Assembly: GCF_009905375.1 (NCBI RefSeq)
Contig: NW_027417703.1
Coordinates: 146,752 to 210,751 of the forward strand
From: Apium graveolens
Lineage: Eukaryota; Streptophyta; Magnoliopsida; Apiales; Apiaceae
Length of the DNA stretch: 64,000 nucleotides
Direction: 5' to 3'
Both the position numbers and the translations under genes were made by a program. Below the pieces are notes generated by a model that did not search any database, was not told the origin of the DNA, and saw only the letters and a list, made by a program, of their open reading frames with translations. Position 1 is the stretch's first letter; each line of letters opens with the position of its first letter. Of this stretch, positions 1 through 12,546 are shown in pieces.

Positions 1-522
1 TGAGAGAGCTGTTCTGAGCATAAGGTAGTCTTGTCCAACCCCATAAAGTGTAGCCAGCACTAGATCTTCATCAGTGACGGGTTTGTTGATGGATTTCAAC
101 TGATCAGCGAGTGACTTGGCAAGACGAAGATAATCATCAACTGATTGAGAGCCTTTATTGAGTTCATGGAGTTGGAGTTTTAGACTAGAAGCCCTAGAGG
201 AAGAATGGTGTGAGAAGTGATTAGCTACACAATCCTAGATTTCTTTAGATGTATCAAAGCCAATTGTGAGTTGCGAGACACTTTCAGTTAGAGAAGTTGT
301 GATGTGGCTAATAATTTATTGATCAGCTGTAAACCATTCATCATATTTTGGGTTAAGGACTTCTGTAACCGGTTCAATTTGAGTGGCAACAGTGGTTATA
401 GTTTCTGATGGTTCTGGTATAGAGCCATTAATTTGTCTCAACCATATCAAGCAATTGGTTTTGGCGAGTTTAGTGAATTGAGCTAAGTTTTGATAGGGCA
501 AGGAAGTAGAAAGAGGAGCCAT
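1..522 (-). pseudogene. Ty1/copia gag relic (5' part, runs off the window)
   Basis: Read on the minus strand from an ATG at 520-522, one frame runs to the window edge with two in-frame stops (316-318 and near 230). The start has the copia Gag pattern with the stretch LAKTNCLIWLRQI. The distal part, with LHELNKGSQSVDDYLRLAKSL and a later TLYGVGQDY, matches the UBN2-type Gag domain of copia elements. A primer-binding-like site and an LTR edge lie just upstream on the minus strand (591-603), so this is the 5' end of an element whose pol lies beyond the left edge. Both stops sit where tryptophan or similar codons are expected, so it is a dead copy. Gag coats the RNA in virus-like particles; the family call is secure, the lineage is not. 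Confidence 0.75.
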
Positions 523-590
523 GAGATATAGTTAAAAGATAAAGGTAGAAAAGAAGAAGGGAAGAGTTCAGGATCTTAGTCTTAGACCTA

Positions 591-601
591 GGCTGCTACC
601 A
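591..601 (-). promoter_or_regulatory. primer-binding-site-like sequence of the 1-522 copia relic
   Basis: On the minus strand the sequence reads TGGTAGCAGCC directly after a terminal CA (602-603). It resembles the tRNA-Met type site TGGTATCAGAGC with changes and sits about 70 bp upstream of the gag ATG, as expected. The LTR should extend rightward from 602, but I could not find its outer end. Confidence 0.45.
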
Positions 602-603
602 TG

Positions 604-2572
604 TATAAATTATTTTTCCTTGTTTTATTTGTTGTACATGTTGTACAATATATAGCTGAGTATTTGCATAATTACAGGAGCGATTTACAACAGTAATAAA
701 TCTATATGATTACATAATCAAAACTGATATGTAGCTATATTTAAATTCAAAACAGATCAAAATTATGATGGCTTGATTGTAGCAATGGTTTGAATGATGG
801 GCTAATTTTCTGCAAAAACTTTAATACCTGATTTACCCTTCAGTCTTTGGGTTATGTATGATGTTGGCAGTCAGAAGAGCCTTTTGATACTTATTCTTAC
901 TTCATTTGCATTCAACAATCATTATTTTAGATAGTGCAAAGTATCATGTTTCGCAAGTGTCTTACAAATACTCTCAAATATCATGCTTAGACTCAACATG
1001 CTACTTGAAATTATTCGTCTAACAAGAAGTTTTGGTTCAAAATTTTGTGATTTTAAGATCTATAAAATTTTAATATTGCAAAAGGAGTAGCTATTGATAT
1101 AAGTCTTGTTGGTTGCTTGTGATATTGCACTAAGAGTACACCAAGATTACACAAAAGGACTTAAGGTTAAACTATTAAGTACCTTTTGTGTTAGAATTGG
1201 TTGTTCTAGGTAATTATTTGTATAAATTAGCGTATGCTACTCTCTACCATAAAGAGTTTATCTACGATTTTGTATAAATATGTATATTTGTTTCTTTATT
1301 TAGCTCCAATAAGGCAACATATTTATTAGCTATATGTTTTGCACAATCTAATAGAGTGCTTTATTTATTTCATTTATCTTCAATATTATTATTTACTCAA
1401 ATTGGATGCTAGAGTTCTTTAGTATTCTGTTTCAAAATATTTTAAGTCAAAAAGACCTGTGATCTAATATGTATTTTATATAGAACTTAACTGTTTGGAT
1501 GCTACGATAAATTAATACTTTTTGTACACATGTTGCTGGAAGATTGGAACACAGAAGTCAGGTAATGGAGAAGAAAATTGTTGATAAATTTTTGAAGCGG
1601 TCATGTTTCCTATGTAAATACTTGCATTGAGATTTTGAACAACTATTCTCTCACAACATCAATAGTACATTGTTAATCATGATTTAGACACCAGTTTTTC
1701 TGAGAGTGTTAGAGATTAGGATATCATTGTATAGACTGCAAGATGTATTGTTTTCTTAATTTTGCTCTCCTTATTGGATTTTCATATGTTCTATAAGAGA
1801 CTTCTTGCATGTTGAATAAATATGAGTGAATCTCCTTATGTTTTCCAATAGAATCTCACTGACATTTATTTATTTTTACTTTGCATCAAAACATGAATCC
1901 TAAGTAGAAAGACATATATATTAAATTGCTACTGAAAGTTTGTCGAGTGCAAGGAATACACTCTTCTGGGAGAGGCTTTTTCAGAAAGGTCATGAAGTAT
2001 GTATATTGTTTTGAACTTCTTTGGTGCATGTATTGTTTCTAGTTGATCACATTAATGAAGTTGATGTCACAAACCTAAAATCATACAATAAAATAAATTT
2101 TATTGATATTACCACAGAAGACCTTGATCTTGTAACTAGGTAATTTATAGTACAATTATTGCAATTTTCTTGGATGAACTTCCTCTTTGTAGATACTAAA
2201 TATATTATTATTTTCTAAATATGAATTCAAAGATAATGTGTGACAAAAAAAATCATGATTTGGTCAGAGGTGTCGTTGGATAAAGAAGCCGTTAGGTGAT
2301 AAAGTAAGCAAGGATTAGACCTCTAACCGGGTAAGTACATAACCATGTGTTCTTGTTTCTAGAAAATTTGGTTGGTCAGCTAACATGGAAAGGCGAACTA
2401 TTGCTTTAGATTGTGCTTTAATTATTATGATTTATTTTCACACGCTCTCATTCCATTCTTAAATTTTTTGTAGGCTGATGAAGGTACAAGCTGTTGGAAG
2501 TAGCAGCAACCTGATGACTTTATGAGAAATAATAGAGTCTTTGAGATTAATCCTGAACCACCAAAGTCAGTG
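604..2572. other. AT-rich stretch: probable LTR remnant, then unresolved DNA
   Basis: The first few hundred bases are probably the LTR of the minus-strand copia relic. Its outer boundary and any target duplication were not found. Further right there is no long open frame. Around 1930-1990 a short plus-strand stretch reads like a decayed exon (SSARNTLFWERLF), and 2060-2140 ends in a donor-like GTAA, but I cannot assign either to a gene with confidence. I see no convincing promoter, RNA gene or repeat array here. Confidence 0.3.
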
Positions 2573-2865
2573 CACTACAAGAAAAATGCAATCAGACAAC
2601 GATTAAAAAAATACCGTTGTCTTAAAAAATACAACGGTGTAATGATTTTACATAAAAAACAATTGTGTGAGCTTAAGGACAGACAATAGTTATCTATCAG
2701 TTCAAAAACTGTTGTCTTTGTTATGCCCTCCCATGGAATCAGACAACAGTGTGCAAACTAAACTGTTATCTTAGAATACTAAGACAACACGCTAGAACTG
2801 TTGTTAAATAATAACCGTTTATAAGATTAAGACAATGGTTTTGCTGCTTATGTTGTGTAATTTTG
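2573..2865 (+). mobile_element. orphan CACTA transposon terminus
   Basis: The stretch begins with CACTACAAGAAAAATGC, a classic En/Spm (CACTA) terminal inverted repeat. The first 28 bases are identical to the reverse complement of the right end of the complete element at 29953-39211. It is followed by about 290 bp dense in sub-terminal motifs such as ACCGTTGT, ACAACGG and TTGTCT in both orientations, the usual transposase-binding region. The fragment stops where the minus-strand copia reverse transcriptase begins, and no partner terminus is present nearby. It is either a truncated element or one end of a CACTA broken by later rearrangement. Confidence 0.75.
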
Positions 2866-4860
2866 ACAAGTGCTTATTCTTACCCTTGTCTCGTTAAACA
2901 TCAAACAACTGGGCGTTTTTACGCAACACCGCATGCTTGGAAGCATCTGTATAACATGTTATTTCAAAATGTTTAATGACACTAAGAAGAGCTTGAGGAA
3001 CAGGATGTTTTGTAGTTTTATCAGTTTGAATCTCTTGTGGAAGTGTGCGAGCTTTAGAACGAGTAATCATTGGATGCTTAGTTGGTGGTGGATGGAATGG
3101 TAATTCTTGAACTACGGGAGCATGTAGTATTGGGTTTAATTCAGTTTGTTGTGTTCTTGGTCTGGTTTTCGTCATCATAACATTCAGATATATGTTGGAT
3201 AGGGATTTATTGCGACGGTGATATGTGATCACAGGTGATGTATTAGTGAAGGTTGATGGATGAATTGGTAACTGACATCAGAGGTGGATCGTGAAAGCCA
3301 GGAGATGATTCATTTGGTTAAGAATTAAACTCGGGTTGTGATGGGCCTTCTGATGGCCTCCCAAAAGTAGTTGGGCCAGGTAAAAGAGCAAACTCCAATG
3401 GGTCAGGTGCTTGTACCTGCATATTTTTGTATGTAAAAGAACTTTCATTAAATATAACATATATGGATACATAGAGACGACCAGTTTTAGGATCGAGACA
3501 CCTATAACCCTTATGTTGATGACTATAACCTAAAAAGACACATTCCAAAATCTGACTCGATAATTTATTAGAAATATATGGACCGAGATACGGGAAACAT
3601 GAACACTCGAAAACCCTAGGAAATGAGTATGAAGGATGAATGCCATAAAGGCGAGAATGTAGAGTGTCCCAATTTAGGACAGAGGTAGGAAGATGATTAA
3701 TTAAATAGACAGAGGTAAGTACAGCTTCAACCCAAAGTTTATGTGAAGCAGCGGAAGTAAGAAGGAGAGTTCGAGCCATTGTTGCAAAATGGCGATGTTT
3801 TCTTTCGGCTAGGCCAATTTGTTGTGGAGTGTGTGGACATGAAAAATATTATTGAATTCCTAAAGAGTTGTAATATTTAGTGAATTCATGATTAACATAC
3901 TCAGTTCCTTTTTCACTTTGGAGGAATTTAATGTTCATACCAAAGAGAGTCTTGATTTTCGAAACCAATTTCTTAAAGTGACTGAGCACTTCATTTTTCC
4001 GATGCTTTGAGTATATCCAAGAATAGCGAGAAAATTCATCGGTAAAGAGTACATAATATTTAAAACCACAAGTAGAAGAAGTGGATGAAGACCATACATC
4101 ACTATGAACATTATAAAAGGGAGAATTAGCAAAGGACCGATTATTTTAAAAAGGAAATCTATGAGATTTTCTAAGGGCACATTCACTACAAAATATGTGA
4201 AAAGAAGTTTTAGATCCGATAGTAGAGATTAAACGAGATGATACATTATATGATGGGTGACCAAGATGGTTGTGCCAGATGGAGGAATGTATGGCAGCTA
4301 GAGCTTGTGGACGAGAAGATGCGTGAGACAATTGAAGTGGATATAACCCATCTTTACAAGGACCCTGAAATAATAGACGACCAGAATGTAAGCAATATAT
4401 TTGATAAAAATCAGGGGCAAAGAGAAATATGACATGATTATCTTTGGTAAATGAGTAACTGATATTAATTTTTTACGAAAAGTTGGAACATGAATGACAT
4501 TTTGCAACGAGTACTAAGAAGAGCCTAAGGAAATTGGTAGGTAACCAGTATGAGAAACGGACATTGAGTCCTCATTACCCTTTTACACATTATGTCGCCC
4601 ACCCCATTTTCTAGTATTGTTGACATGCATGGCAGTCATATGATAAGTCGCCCTGGTATCCGGATACGAATTTGAATCAGCTGCAAATTAACTTCAGGAT
4701 CGTGAAGAACGAAGACAGATCTAGTTATCATCAGCCTAGTTCTCATTGTGATAGTGTTGATATCTCTAAGGTAGCAGTAGAACCAAATTTTAGTGCTGCT
4801 GATTTTCGTATCAAAACTAAACTTTCTGCACCAATAGTGAAAGTAGTTTAAGTGCATTAT
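2866..4860 (-). pseudogene. Ty1/copia protease-integrase-RT relic
   Basis: Minus-strand pieces occur in pol order from right to left. A protease remnant near 4640-4690 has DTRATYHMT where an active copia protease has D-T/S-G, so the catalytic glycine is lost. A stretch with NVIHVPTFRKKLISV (about 4460-4505) is followed by a GAG-pre-integrase zinc region with WHNHLGHPS and CSECALRKSH (4150-4290). Integrase core remnants lie at 3780-4180, and the post-core integrase region with LWVEAVLTSVYLINHLPT is at 3318-3779. The beginning of the RT domain (CYTDASKH, about 2900-2990) is cut off by the CACTA terminus. Several frameshifts and stops break it. It is a separate insertion from the gag relic at 1-522, because the order of parts does not fit one element. 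Confidence 0.75.
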
Positions 4861-5730
4861 GAGGAAAGCTATCTAGTATGCTGAACTGGAATATTGGGCT
4901 TGAAGAAGTTAACAGGTCAAAAAAATTATTGGTTCGAAGGTTGATTTTTGGCAGATTCATTGATAAACTTAGTTTTTGAAAAATAGTTAAGTTAGCTTTT
5001 TGGTTTATGTATTAGATGTTTCAAAAAAAAATTCGACGGTGAATGTTTGTATATGAAGATGGCTTGGACCGTTGATTTATGTTTATGTAATATTTTGTAT
5101 GATTTTTTATGGGAAGCAATATATTTAAATGTCATTGTTTCGTTATTATATGTAATATTAAAGATATCAAATTTTAGCTATTAATTTTTTAAAAAGAACA
5201 AGAATCTATATATATATTCATTTATTAAAAAGCATTAGTAACACATTTTATGATGTAACTGGTGTTACATGTTTTGATGTTACAAAAATTACCCTGTGTC
5301 ATCAATAATAAAGAAAGTGTTAGTATAGAGATCTATTGTTAAACTTTTAACGAGTGTTACCAATTTTGAGATTTATAGTTTTTACAGACACAATTGTATT
5401 TTATAAACTCGAATCATAATAGTTTTCTATTCAAATTTGAATTTTAATTAACTAATTAATTAAGTCATACTTAATCAATATTTTAATATAATTCGAATAC
5501 TAAAAAGTAGTAAAATTTATTTTTAATTTAATTAATTAACTAAATCCCACTTTATTAATATCATAAATAAATTTGAATTACTGTACGTTTAAATTCATAA
5601 TTTAAATTAATTCTTCTTCAAGTATTTTGTGTATGACCTTGTAATTTATTTTTATATGGCAATAATTTTAACATCCAATAATAAAATTACAAACATTGAG
5701 TATCTAGTAATATTTCTTTAATTGCTACCC

Positions 5731-5773
5731 AAATAATAATAATAATAATAATTATTATTATTATTATTATTAC
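5731..5773. repeat. (AAT)n/(ATT)n mirrored microsatellite
   Basis: About seven AAT units run directly into about seven ATT units, giving a nearly perfect inverted repeat of about 40 bp that could fold into an A/T-only hairpin. Read from the sequence; no coding potential. Confidence 0.9.
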
Positions 5774-6187
5774 AATTATAATAAATTATTTATTTGATTA
5801 AACCTTTTGTGAATGATTCCATGTGATATAATCACTCTAATGATACTTTATATATTGAACTTTAGGCCTTTTATCTAACATCCTCTTCATAATTTAATCC
5901 AGATTTATTTGATTGATAAGTAGACTATGTTATTCGAGTCGACATTTAAGTATGGCCAGATTTGTAGTCTAGCTTGTAAGTAATATTAATCTTAAATATA
6001 TAGGAGGGTTAAATCACATCTACATCATTCATATTTTTAATGTGATATATAATATATCTGAAATCCACTTTTATCATTACATGTTCATGTCTAAGGATAC
6101 TACATTATTAGAGTCTCACGGTAGACATGTAGAGTCTCACGACGCGTAAATCAAGTGTCACTGCATGCACCTATATTTGTACTTCAC

Positions 6188-6250
6188 TATCATTACCTAT
6201 GACACTTTAGTATCATTACCTATGACACTTTAGTATCATAATTACCTATG
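6188..6250. repeat. 23-bp tandem repeat, about 2.7 copies
   Basis: The unit ATTACCTATGACACTTTAGT recurs at a 23-bp spacing two full times and a third time in part. It probably arose by simple slippage or local duplication. Confidence 0.8.
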
Positions 6251-6529
6251 ACGAGTGATCATGAGTAACAAACATATATTTTTTATATGTTATTATTGTC
6301 CTTTAATAATAATAATAGACTATGTATCTTTTTGGAATAAAGATACTTTAATAACATATCATATCTAAATCACATACTTGGGGATATTTAATAAGTATCT
6401 TAATTCTAATGACATTTATTATTTTAATATTTATAATTTTATAAGTAAAGATTTAATAAAATAATAATAATAATTTATCATAATTTATAAAATAATATGT
6501 TCGTTAAAATACGAGAGTATTGTGTCTAA

Positions 6530-7446
6530 CGAATTAAGACTGGTAGTCTCTCACTTGCACTAAAGTCAATCTCTCAAATATATTCCAATACCAATGAAAC
6601 TACATTCGTGCTTCTGATGAGCCATAATTTTATTTAATAGGTCTTCACCATTAGTAATAGTATATATTTTACATATATGTATATCTCCTTTATCATTAAT
6701 CTTATAATAAGATAATATCGTCTAAGCACGTACCCAAACAGTCTCCTTGGATGTTTTGGAATCATCAATTTACTCGCCTTTTATTGTAGAATCATTAGTA
6801 TCTATGCTAAGAACAATTCGAGCTAACATCACCTGTATTTAAACGAAACACACAATCAGAGTTTGAAGAAATCATCCATATATATCCAAAAAATAGGTCA
6901 AGAAACTAATATCATTGTAACCTCTTACAATTTATTTATCATCTCCTCCATTTATTAATTATAAATTTTTAGTCTTACTTAGGTTCCTTAGAATATTCTT
7001 GACTATTATCGAGTGACCTTCATTTGGATTAGACTAGTATATGCTCGTCATGCTTAAAATATATGAGACAACAAGACGATTACGTATCATTGTACACATT
7101 TTATAACCAATTTTTGAAGCATATTAAACTTTATTTCATATGATCTTTATCATTAATTGACTTAGGACAGTTTTCCTATGAGATCACTATCTCATGAGAC
7201 ATCCGTATGTATCCCATTTCCTTTCTTCCATTCAAAAATAATGCAATATTATACTAATATATATACTCTGAGTACTAAAGTCGATAAATCTCTTTGATTT
7301 ATTTATAAAGATATTGATCCCATATATTTAGGTAGCATCGCCTAAATCGTTCATCAAGAAATTATTTTCCATCTAAGTTTGAACAACTTGTATAGAAAAT
7401 TTGTCATTTCCTATTACTAAAATATCATCAACCTATAATATTAGTA
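6530..7446 (-). pseudogene. Ty1/copia RT-RNase H relic
   Basis: On the minus strand the stretch 7310-7440 reads VDDILVIGND followed by MNDLGDAT and GINIFINKSKR. This is the copia reverse transcriptase catalytic YVDD region with its downstream helix, and the leading Y of YVDD is damaged. Further along, ETVWVRA (about 6740-6760) and KIYTITNGEDLLNKI (about 6640) match the RNase H and C-terminal region. Many stops and frameshifts are present. It ends abruptly at 7447, where unrelated sequence starting TGTAACGCCCC begins, suggesting truncation by a later insertion. Confidence 0.6.
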
Positions 7447-9588
7447 ATGTAACGCCCCTAAATCTGGGGTTAGAGGATTTGGTCATCAAAATAAAACCTA
7501 TATTAAAAACAACATGTTTAATAATAAAAAACTGCCAGCAAAAGATATCTGCATTTATGACCTTAAACTAATCCAACATCTTTTCTAGAAACAAGAATTC
7601 CAAATTTCCACCAATAATTTTTTCTCTTTCTCAACAAATTCCCAAACTCAAAACTAAACCCACTAGTATAACTTTGAAAAAAAGTATACTAGTCCAACTA
7701 CGCGATAACACAAGTAATATATATATAGCTTTATATAATAGAACTTACTCTAATTCCGCTAACCTTGGACCAGCTATAATAGAACTTTCTCGAATTTCAC
7801 GGCTAAATAGCATAAGTTAATCCTTATTGGAAGGTTAAATTTAAAAACAGGAAAGTATGAGCAAAAGAAATGCTTAGCAAGTTCAGTATAACATATATAT
7901 GATATTTTTGATATTAAAATCGATATCTGCAATAGAGTAGAACAACTAAAATCAATAATTGCTGAAGCAGAAAATTTAGTTAGAGAATCCCAGAATTGGT
8001 TCCTCATTTGTATTCAAAACCCTTTCTATATTTTTAAGTGAAAATGATTCAGCAATACTTTGAATCTTGACAAGGATAAACTCGTAAAATAATGTTTACA
8101 AAAATATCGTAAACAACAACATGAAACTGTGATTATGGACTAACTGAATCTTAAACTTTATATCCAATTAACTCAAAACTCCAATCATGACATCAATACT
8201 TATTTTGCTGTCACATTAAATTATATATCAATACTAACTTAGATGCTCACAATATTCCATACTGAAGTCAACATCAATGATATATATTAATACCATCTTT
8301 GAAATTTAACAGCAAATTAAGTATCAAAATCAATCAGAAACTGAATTTCACATTTAATCCAAAATAAAAACACTTGATCAATCATTTATTATATGAGTAT
8401 CAAAAATAATATAATAATTTAGATTCGAATCTTTCACCGACGGACGTACTATCACATGCTGATCAGCCCGTGTGATAGCACTGAAACATAATTCATAGAA
8501 ACATGTCCCACAATACGAGTACTCAAATAAAAAGGTAATATATTGGCATATGGCATAAGTTGTATTATAAATATTTCATATAATACGTGGCCCTCCGCTG
8601 GACCGTCCGCCCCGGTCACTTACGCATTCATCCAATCTTAAAACCTTTTTTTGAAAGGGGTCATAATAATCGACACCCTTATAAATTTTATTACCCCATT
8701 TACTTGAGCAGGAATAATCACAACAAAAATCATCTTTCTCAAAATCTAAAACATTTATAAATCCAGCAATTTTATAAGTAAAAATACTTAACTATTCTGA
8801 ACATTGAATAACAGAAAAGTAATTACATAATCAGAAGCAATTACTTTGATAGGTAAAGCATTTAACTATTCTGGAATTAGAATAGGGTAGAGAAATTTGA
8901 ATAATAGGGTTTAAAGAAAATATTCACTTGAATGATAAGTGAAGGTAGTGATACTTGCCTTTGGTGTTTAGAAATTAGTCACACTCGCAATAGCACAATT
9001 ATTCTGTCATTCTTCTTCAAGACATCACCATCGTTTACTATGCTAATTCTCTGGTCTGCTGCTCATGCTGTTGGTACAAGCCTGATATACAATATTTCCA
9101 TTTCACTCTTTATCCAACGTCTGGTTCTGATTGTCTTGAACGACCCGCATCTATAATTCAAAGGTACATCTTAATCGTCTACATAATACTTACTCAACGA
9201 ATTACGCGTCAAAATCCTATCGTCTACCCACACGATAATCCACACATAAAGATAACAGTCAAACAAAAGACCCGTGACCCACGTACACACGTACTTCACA
9301 TAGCACGTAAACATATAATTCACATAACACATAATTCATATACCATGTAATTCAAATCGTCACAACACTCGACTGGGTATATTTAAAACTGAGTCATTTG
9401 CAAAATAATCGACCTTTCAAAACAAAAGGATTTATATTTAGAAAGTATTTTTATTGAAAGTGGAACATTATTCTCTGAGTCTAGACGTGTTCGTTTCGTA
9501 TTAAAGGGACAAACAATCTATTTTTTACAAATAAAATAAGAATAATTCAATTAATATTAATATTAATTAAATATTCAATACCTTTATA
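7447..9588. repeat. LTR-like or other dispersed-repeat sequence, left part
   Basis: The sequence switches at 7447 from copia RT to TGTAACGCCCC..., an opening seen in several plant LTR-type repeats, and continues without coding capacity to the element 1 insertion at 9589. It contains a GC-richer block near 8588-8625, unusual for this AT-rich region. After element 1 is removed (one TTATA copy kept) the sequence continues at 22664. I could not find a second LTR copy, so the element class is open. Confidence 0.35.
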
Positions 9589-10200
9589 TGTTAGATATAT
9601 TTGATAATGTCATGGCTAATATGATTTATGTTTAGATTTCAGATCTTACTTAACAGGACAAGTCAGTACTTAACCATTAATCAGTACTTATACTGGAAGT
9701 CAGGACTTAACGATATCAGTACTTATATTATCAGGAGATAATCATCAGAAGTTAGATATCACAACTTAAGTGTTGAAGGACGTTCAGATAAGGACAGTAG
9801 CTGATTAAAGGAAAGAAGATCGAGATAAATATAAGAAGAGATATGCATGAAGAAGGAGTTCCGTGAAGAATAAAATACTTGGAAGAAAAGATATCTGATT
9901 GATATATTTTAGGAAGTAGAATTATATTCCATATCAATTAACGATTATCTTGTAACTGTGTAGTATATAAACACAGACATAGGGTTTACACTATAAGTTT
10001 TATCATATTCAAGAAGATTATTCATTGTAACCCTAGCAGCTCTCGTGATATTTGTTCATCACTGAGAGGTAACAATTCCATACTGTAACAGAGTTTATTG
10101 TTTCAATAAAGTTTGTTTTCTGTTACTTAAGATATTAAAGTTCGATTTGATTGTATTATGCACTGTATTCACCCCCCTCTACAGTGTGTGTGACCTAACA
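9589..10200 (+). repeat. element 1 5' LTR (612 bp)
   Basis: It begins TGTTAGATAT and ends ACCTAACA, immediately before the primer-binding site. A TATATAAA box lies at 9964-9971, followed by the presumed transcription start and the R/U5 region. It is homologous to the LTRs at 22048, 43924 and 56548. Confidence 0.93.
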
Positions 10201-10202
10201 AG

Positions 10203-10214
10203 TGGTATCAGAGC
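10203..10214 (+). promoter_or_regulatory. element 1 primer-binding site (tRNA-iMet)
   Basis: TGGTATCAGAGC lies two bases after the LTR end and is the standard complement of the 3' end of initiator tRNA-Met used by plant copia elements. Confidence 0.92.
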
Positions 10215-10256
10215 TAATCTGTTAACACACATACAGTTAAAGATCCAAACACAATC

Positions 10257-12524
10257 ATGTCTGACACAGAAACTCCAACTAAGCCTACAAAAACTGAAGA
10301 ACCTCCAAAGACACAAATCCAAAGTCGGTATGAGACTATCAGAGTTCCCATACTGAGACCATCTGAATATCCCATATGGAAGGTAAGGATGACCATGTTC
10401 CTCGAAGCAACAAATCCAGAATACCTTGATAGAATCAAGGAGAAGAGTGATTATACTGCTGAAGATATAGCATCAATTGCTAAGGATGCTAAGGTACGAC
10501 ACTTACTGCATAGTGTCATTGATAATGTAATGTCAAACAGGGTAATCAACTGCAAGACTGCTAAGGAGATATGGGATGCTCTGGAAATAAGGTGTCAGGG
10601 AACTGACACAATTAAGAAGAACAGGAAGACAATACTCACTCAAGAGTATGAACATTTTGACTCAAAGACTAATGAGTCATTGAATGATTTATATGATAGA
10701 TTTGTCAAACTTTTGAATGATTTATCATTGGTTGATAAAGAGTATGATCTTGAAGATTCAAACCTTAAATTCCTATTAACTCTTCCTGAATGCTGGGATT
10801 TGAAGGCAACGACAAGAAGAGACAACTACAATCTTGATGAAACAACTCTTGATAAAATCTATGGAATGCTCAAGACTCATGAACTTGAGATGGAACAAAG
10901 AAGGAAGAGGAAAGGAGGAAAGTCAAGGACAGTTGCTCTTAAGGCTGAAAAAGAATATGCCAAAGCAGCTTCCTCAAGGAAAGACAAGGGTAAAGCTCTT
11001 TTCATAAAGTCTTAAACTGAGTCATCAAGTTCTGAAAGTGATGATGACTCATATTCTGAAAGTTTGCCTGAGATTGATGCTGATGAGGAGATGATGAAGC
11101 TGTGTGCTCTTATGGTGAAAGGAATCACAAAGATTGCATACAGGAAGTTCAGGAAGGGAAAGAAGTTTTCCCGGAAAGGCATAAGTTCTGATAAGAAGAA
11201 TTTCAGAAGATCTGAAGGCAGAGGAGGAAAGTCTGACAGAGGAGATTATACCAATGTTAAATGCTATAACTGTGGTGAGAAAGGCCACATATCTCCTGAT
11301 TGCAAGAAGGTAAAGGGTGACAAAGGGAAGGCTCTTGTCACAAAGCAGAAAAGTTGGACAGACACCTCAGACTCTGAAATTGAGGAGAACTATGCATTGA
11401 TGGCAAATGCTGATAAAGAAAGTATTGAGAGCAGTTCTGAAGCTGCTGAAACAAAGGTACCTCAAACTACTTATGCTTTTCATACTGATGATATTAATGA
11501 GTTGAGAAGATATCTTAAAACCATGTTTGTTAGTTATAGAGATTCAACTTTAACATGTGAAAGATTAACTTCTGAAAATCTTGCTTTTAAGAAAAGAAAT
11601 GATTTCTTAGAAAAAGAGTTAGTCATGTTCCATCAAACTCAGAAGGATAGAGATGATGCTTTTTATGTTAGGGATGAAGTGCTAAAAATGAATGAATCTC
11701 TAAAAACTGAGTTAGAAAAGGAAAGAGAGATTATCTGGACTTGGACTAACTCTGGTAAAACAACTCAAAATTTGCTAAGTAGTGGAAACTGGAAAGAGGG
11801 CTTAGGTTATGGAGATAATAAGAATGATAAAGGAACTGAAGAAATTAAGCCTGTTGTTAAGGAAAAGCCAAAGTTAAAACCTGTTAAGTTTGTAACTGTA
11901 AAGTCTGAAAATGAGAAATCAGAAGTTAAAGAGGAATTAACTTCTGACAAACTAAAACAGGAAAAGACAGCTGAAGTAAACATAGGCTTAATGACAAAGA
12001 AGCAGCTTAAGCATAAGCTGAAAGATGTTAAGAATGCAAACAAGGTAAAATCACCTAGGAAAAATAGGAATGGAAAGGAAGGTGTGAATAAAAGCAATGA
12101 TTATAAACCTGTTCTTGATGTTCCTAGGAAAACATGTCATAACTGTGGAAGTTCTAACCATCTGGCTTCTTTTTGCAGGAAGAATAAGAATATTAACTCC
12201 TTACCTTCAAAATCAGGAGTTAAGAGTCAGTCTGTTAGATACAAACCACAAAATCCTTGGTTTCATTGTGGTAGTTTATGGCATTCCATTTATACTTGTA
12301 AGGAATATCATAGTTTGTACTATGATTATTATCAAATAAAACCTTCTTTGAAGAAAGTTTCCATTGTTCCTTCTAGTGTAAATTCTGATTCAAAGTCTGA
12401 TAGTGTAAGTTCTGATAAGAAAAATGTTAACATAAACTCAGATGCTAAATCCGTTGCAAATATTAACAAACTTAATAAGACCAAAGGATCCAAGCAAGTC
12501 TGGGTCCTTAAAACTAATAATTAG
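10257..12524 (+). pseudogene. gag: element 1 gag
   Basis: The ATG at 10257 opens a Gag whose N-terminus has the copia pattern YPIWKVRMTMFL and a UBN2-like helical domain. A CX2CX4HX4C zinc knuckle (CYNCGEKGHISPDC, about 11260-11305) is followed by a Lys/Glu-rich, coiled-coil-prone region and two further Cys/His clusters near 12135-12300. Compared with element 2 it lacks 23 codons after DRIKE (a 69-bp in-frame deletion near 10440). It has a premature TAA at 11013-11015, after which the same frame is open again to the natural TAG at 12522. The third Cys/His cluster has lost its first cysteine (WFHCG here, CFHCG in element 2). Gag would form the particle shell and bind RNA; this copy is dead. 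Confidence 0.88.
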
Positions 12525-12546
12525 TGGTCTTTGTGATTGCAGGGCA
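12522..12546 (+). promoter_or_regulatory. gag-pol boundary of element 1: two in-frame stops and TTGCAG
   Basis: Gag ends at TAG (12522-12524). Four codons later comes TGA (12534-12536), then TTGCAG followed by the pol frame, all in one frame. The same arrangement is present in element 2 at 46926-46946. The TTGCAG after a T-rich run resembles a plant splice acceptor. Pol has no ATG near its start. Confidence 0.7.

Larger units (their letters stand above)
4861..6529. other. AT-rich intergenic DNA, no gene seen
   Basis: There is no long open frame and no recognisable domain. The stretch contains a mirrored trinucleotide microsatellite and a short 23-bp tandem repeat, listed separately. Its right part should include the LTR of the copia relic that follows on the minus strand, since a polypurine-like tract sits near 6540-6565, but I could not define the LTR ends. 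Confidence 0.4.

Noticed and set aside
2870..3103. Plus-strand open frame over the minus-strand copia relic
   Set aside because: It lies opposite clear RT/integrase coding sequence and has no recognisable features.
1..4860. One continuous minus-strand copia element
   Set aside because: Gag with its LTR edge lies to the left of protease-integrase; on the minus strand gag should lie to the right, so these are at least two insertions.
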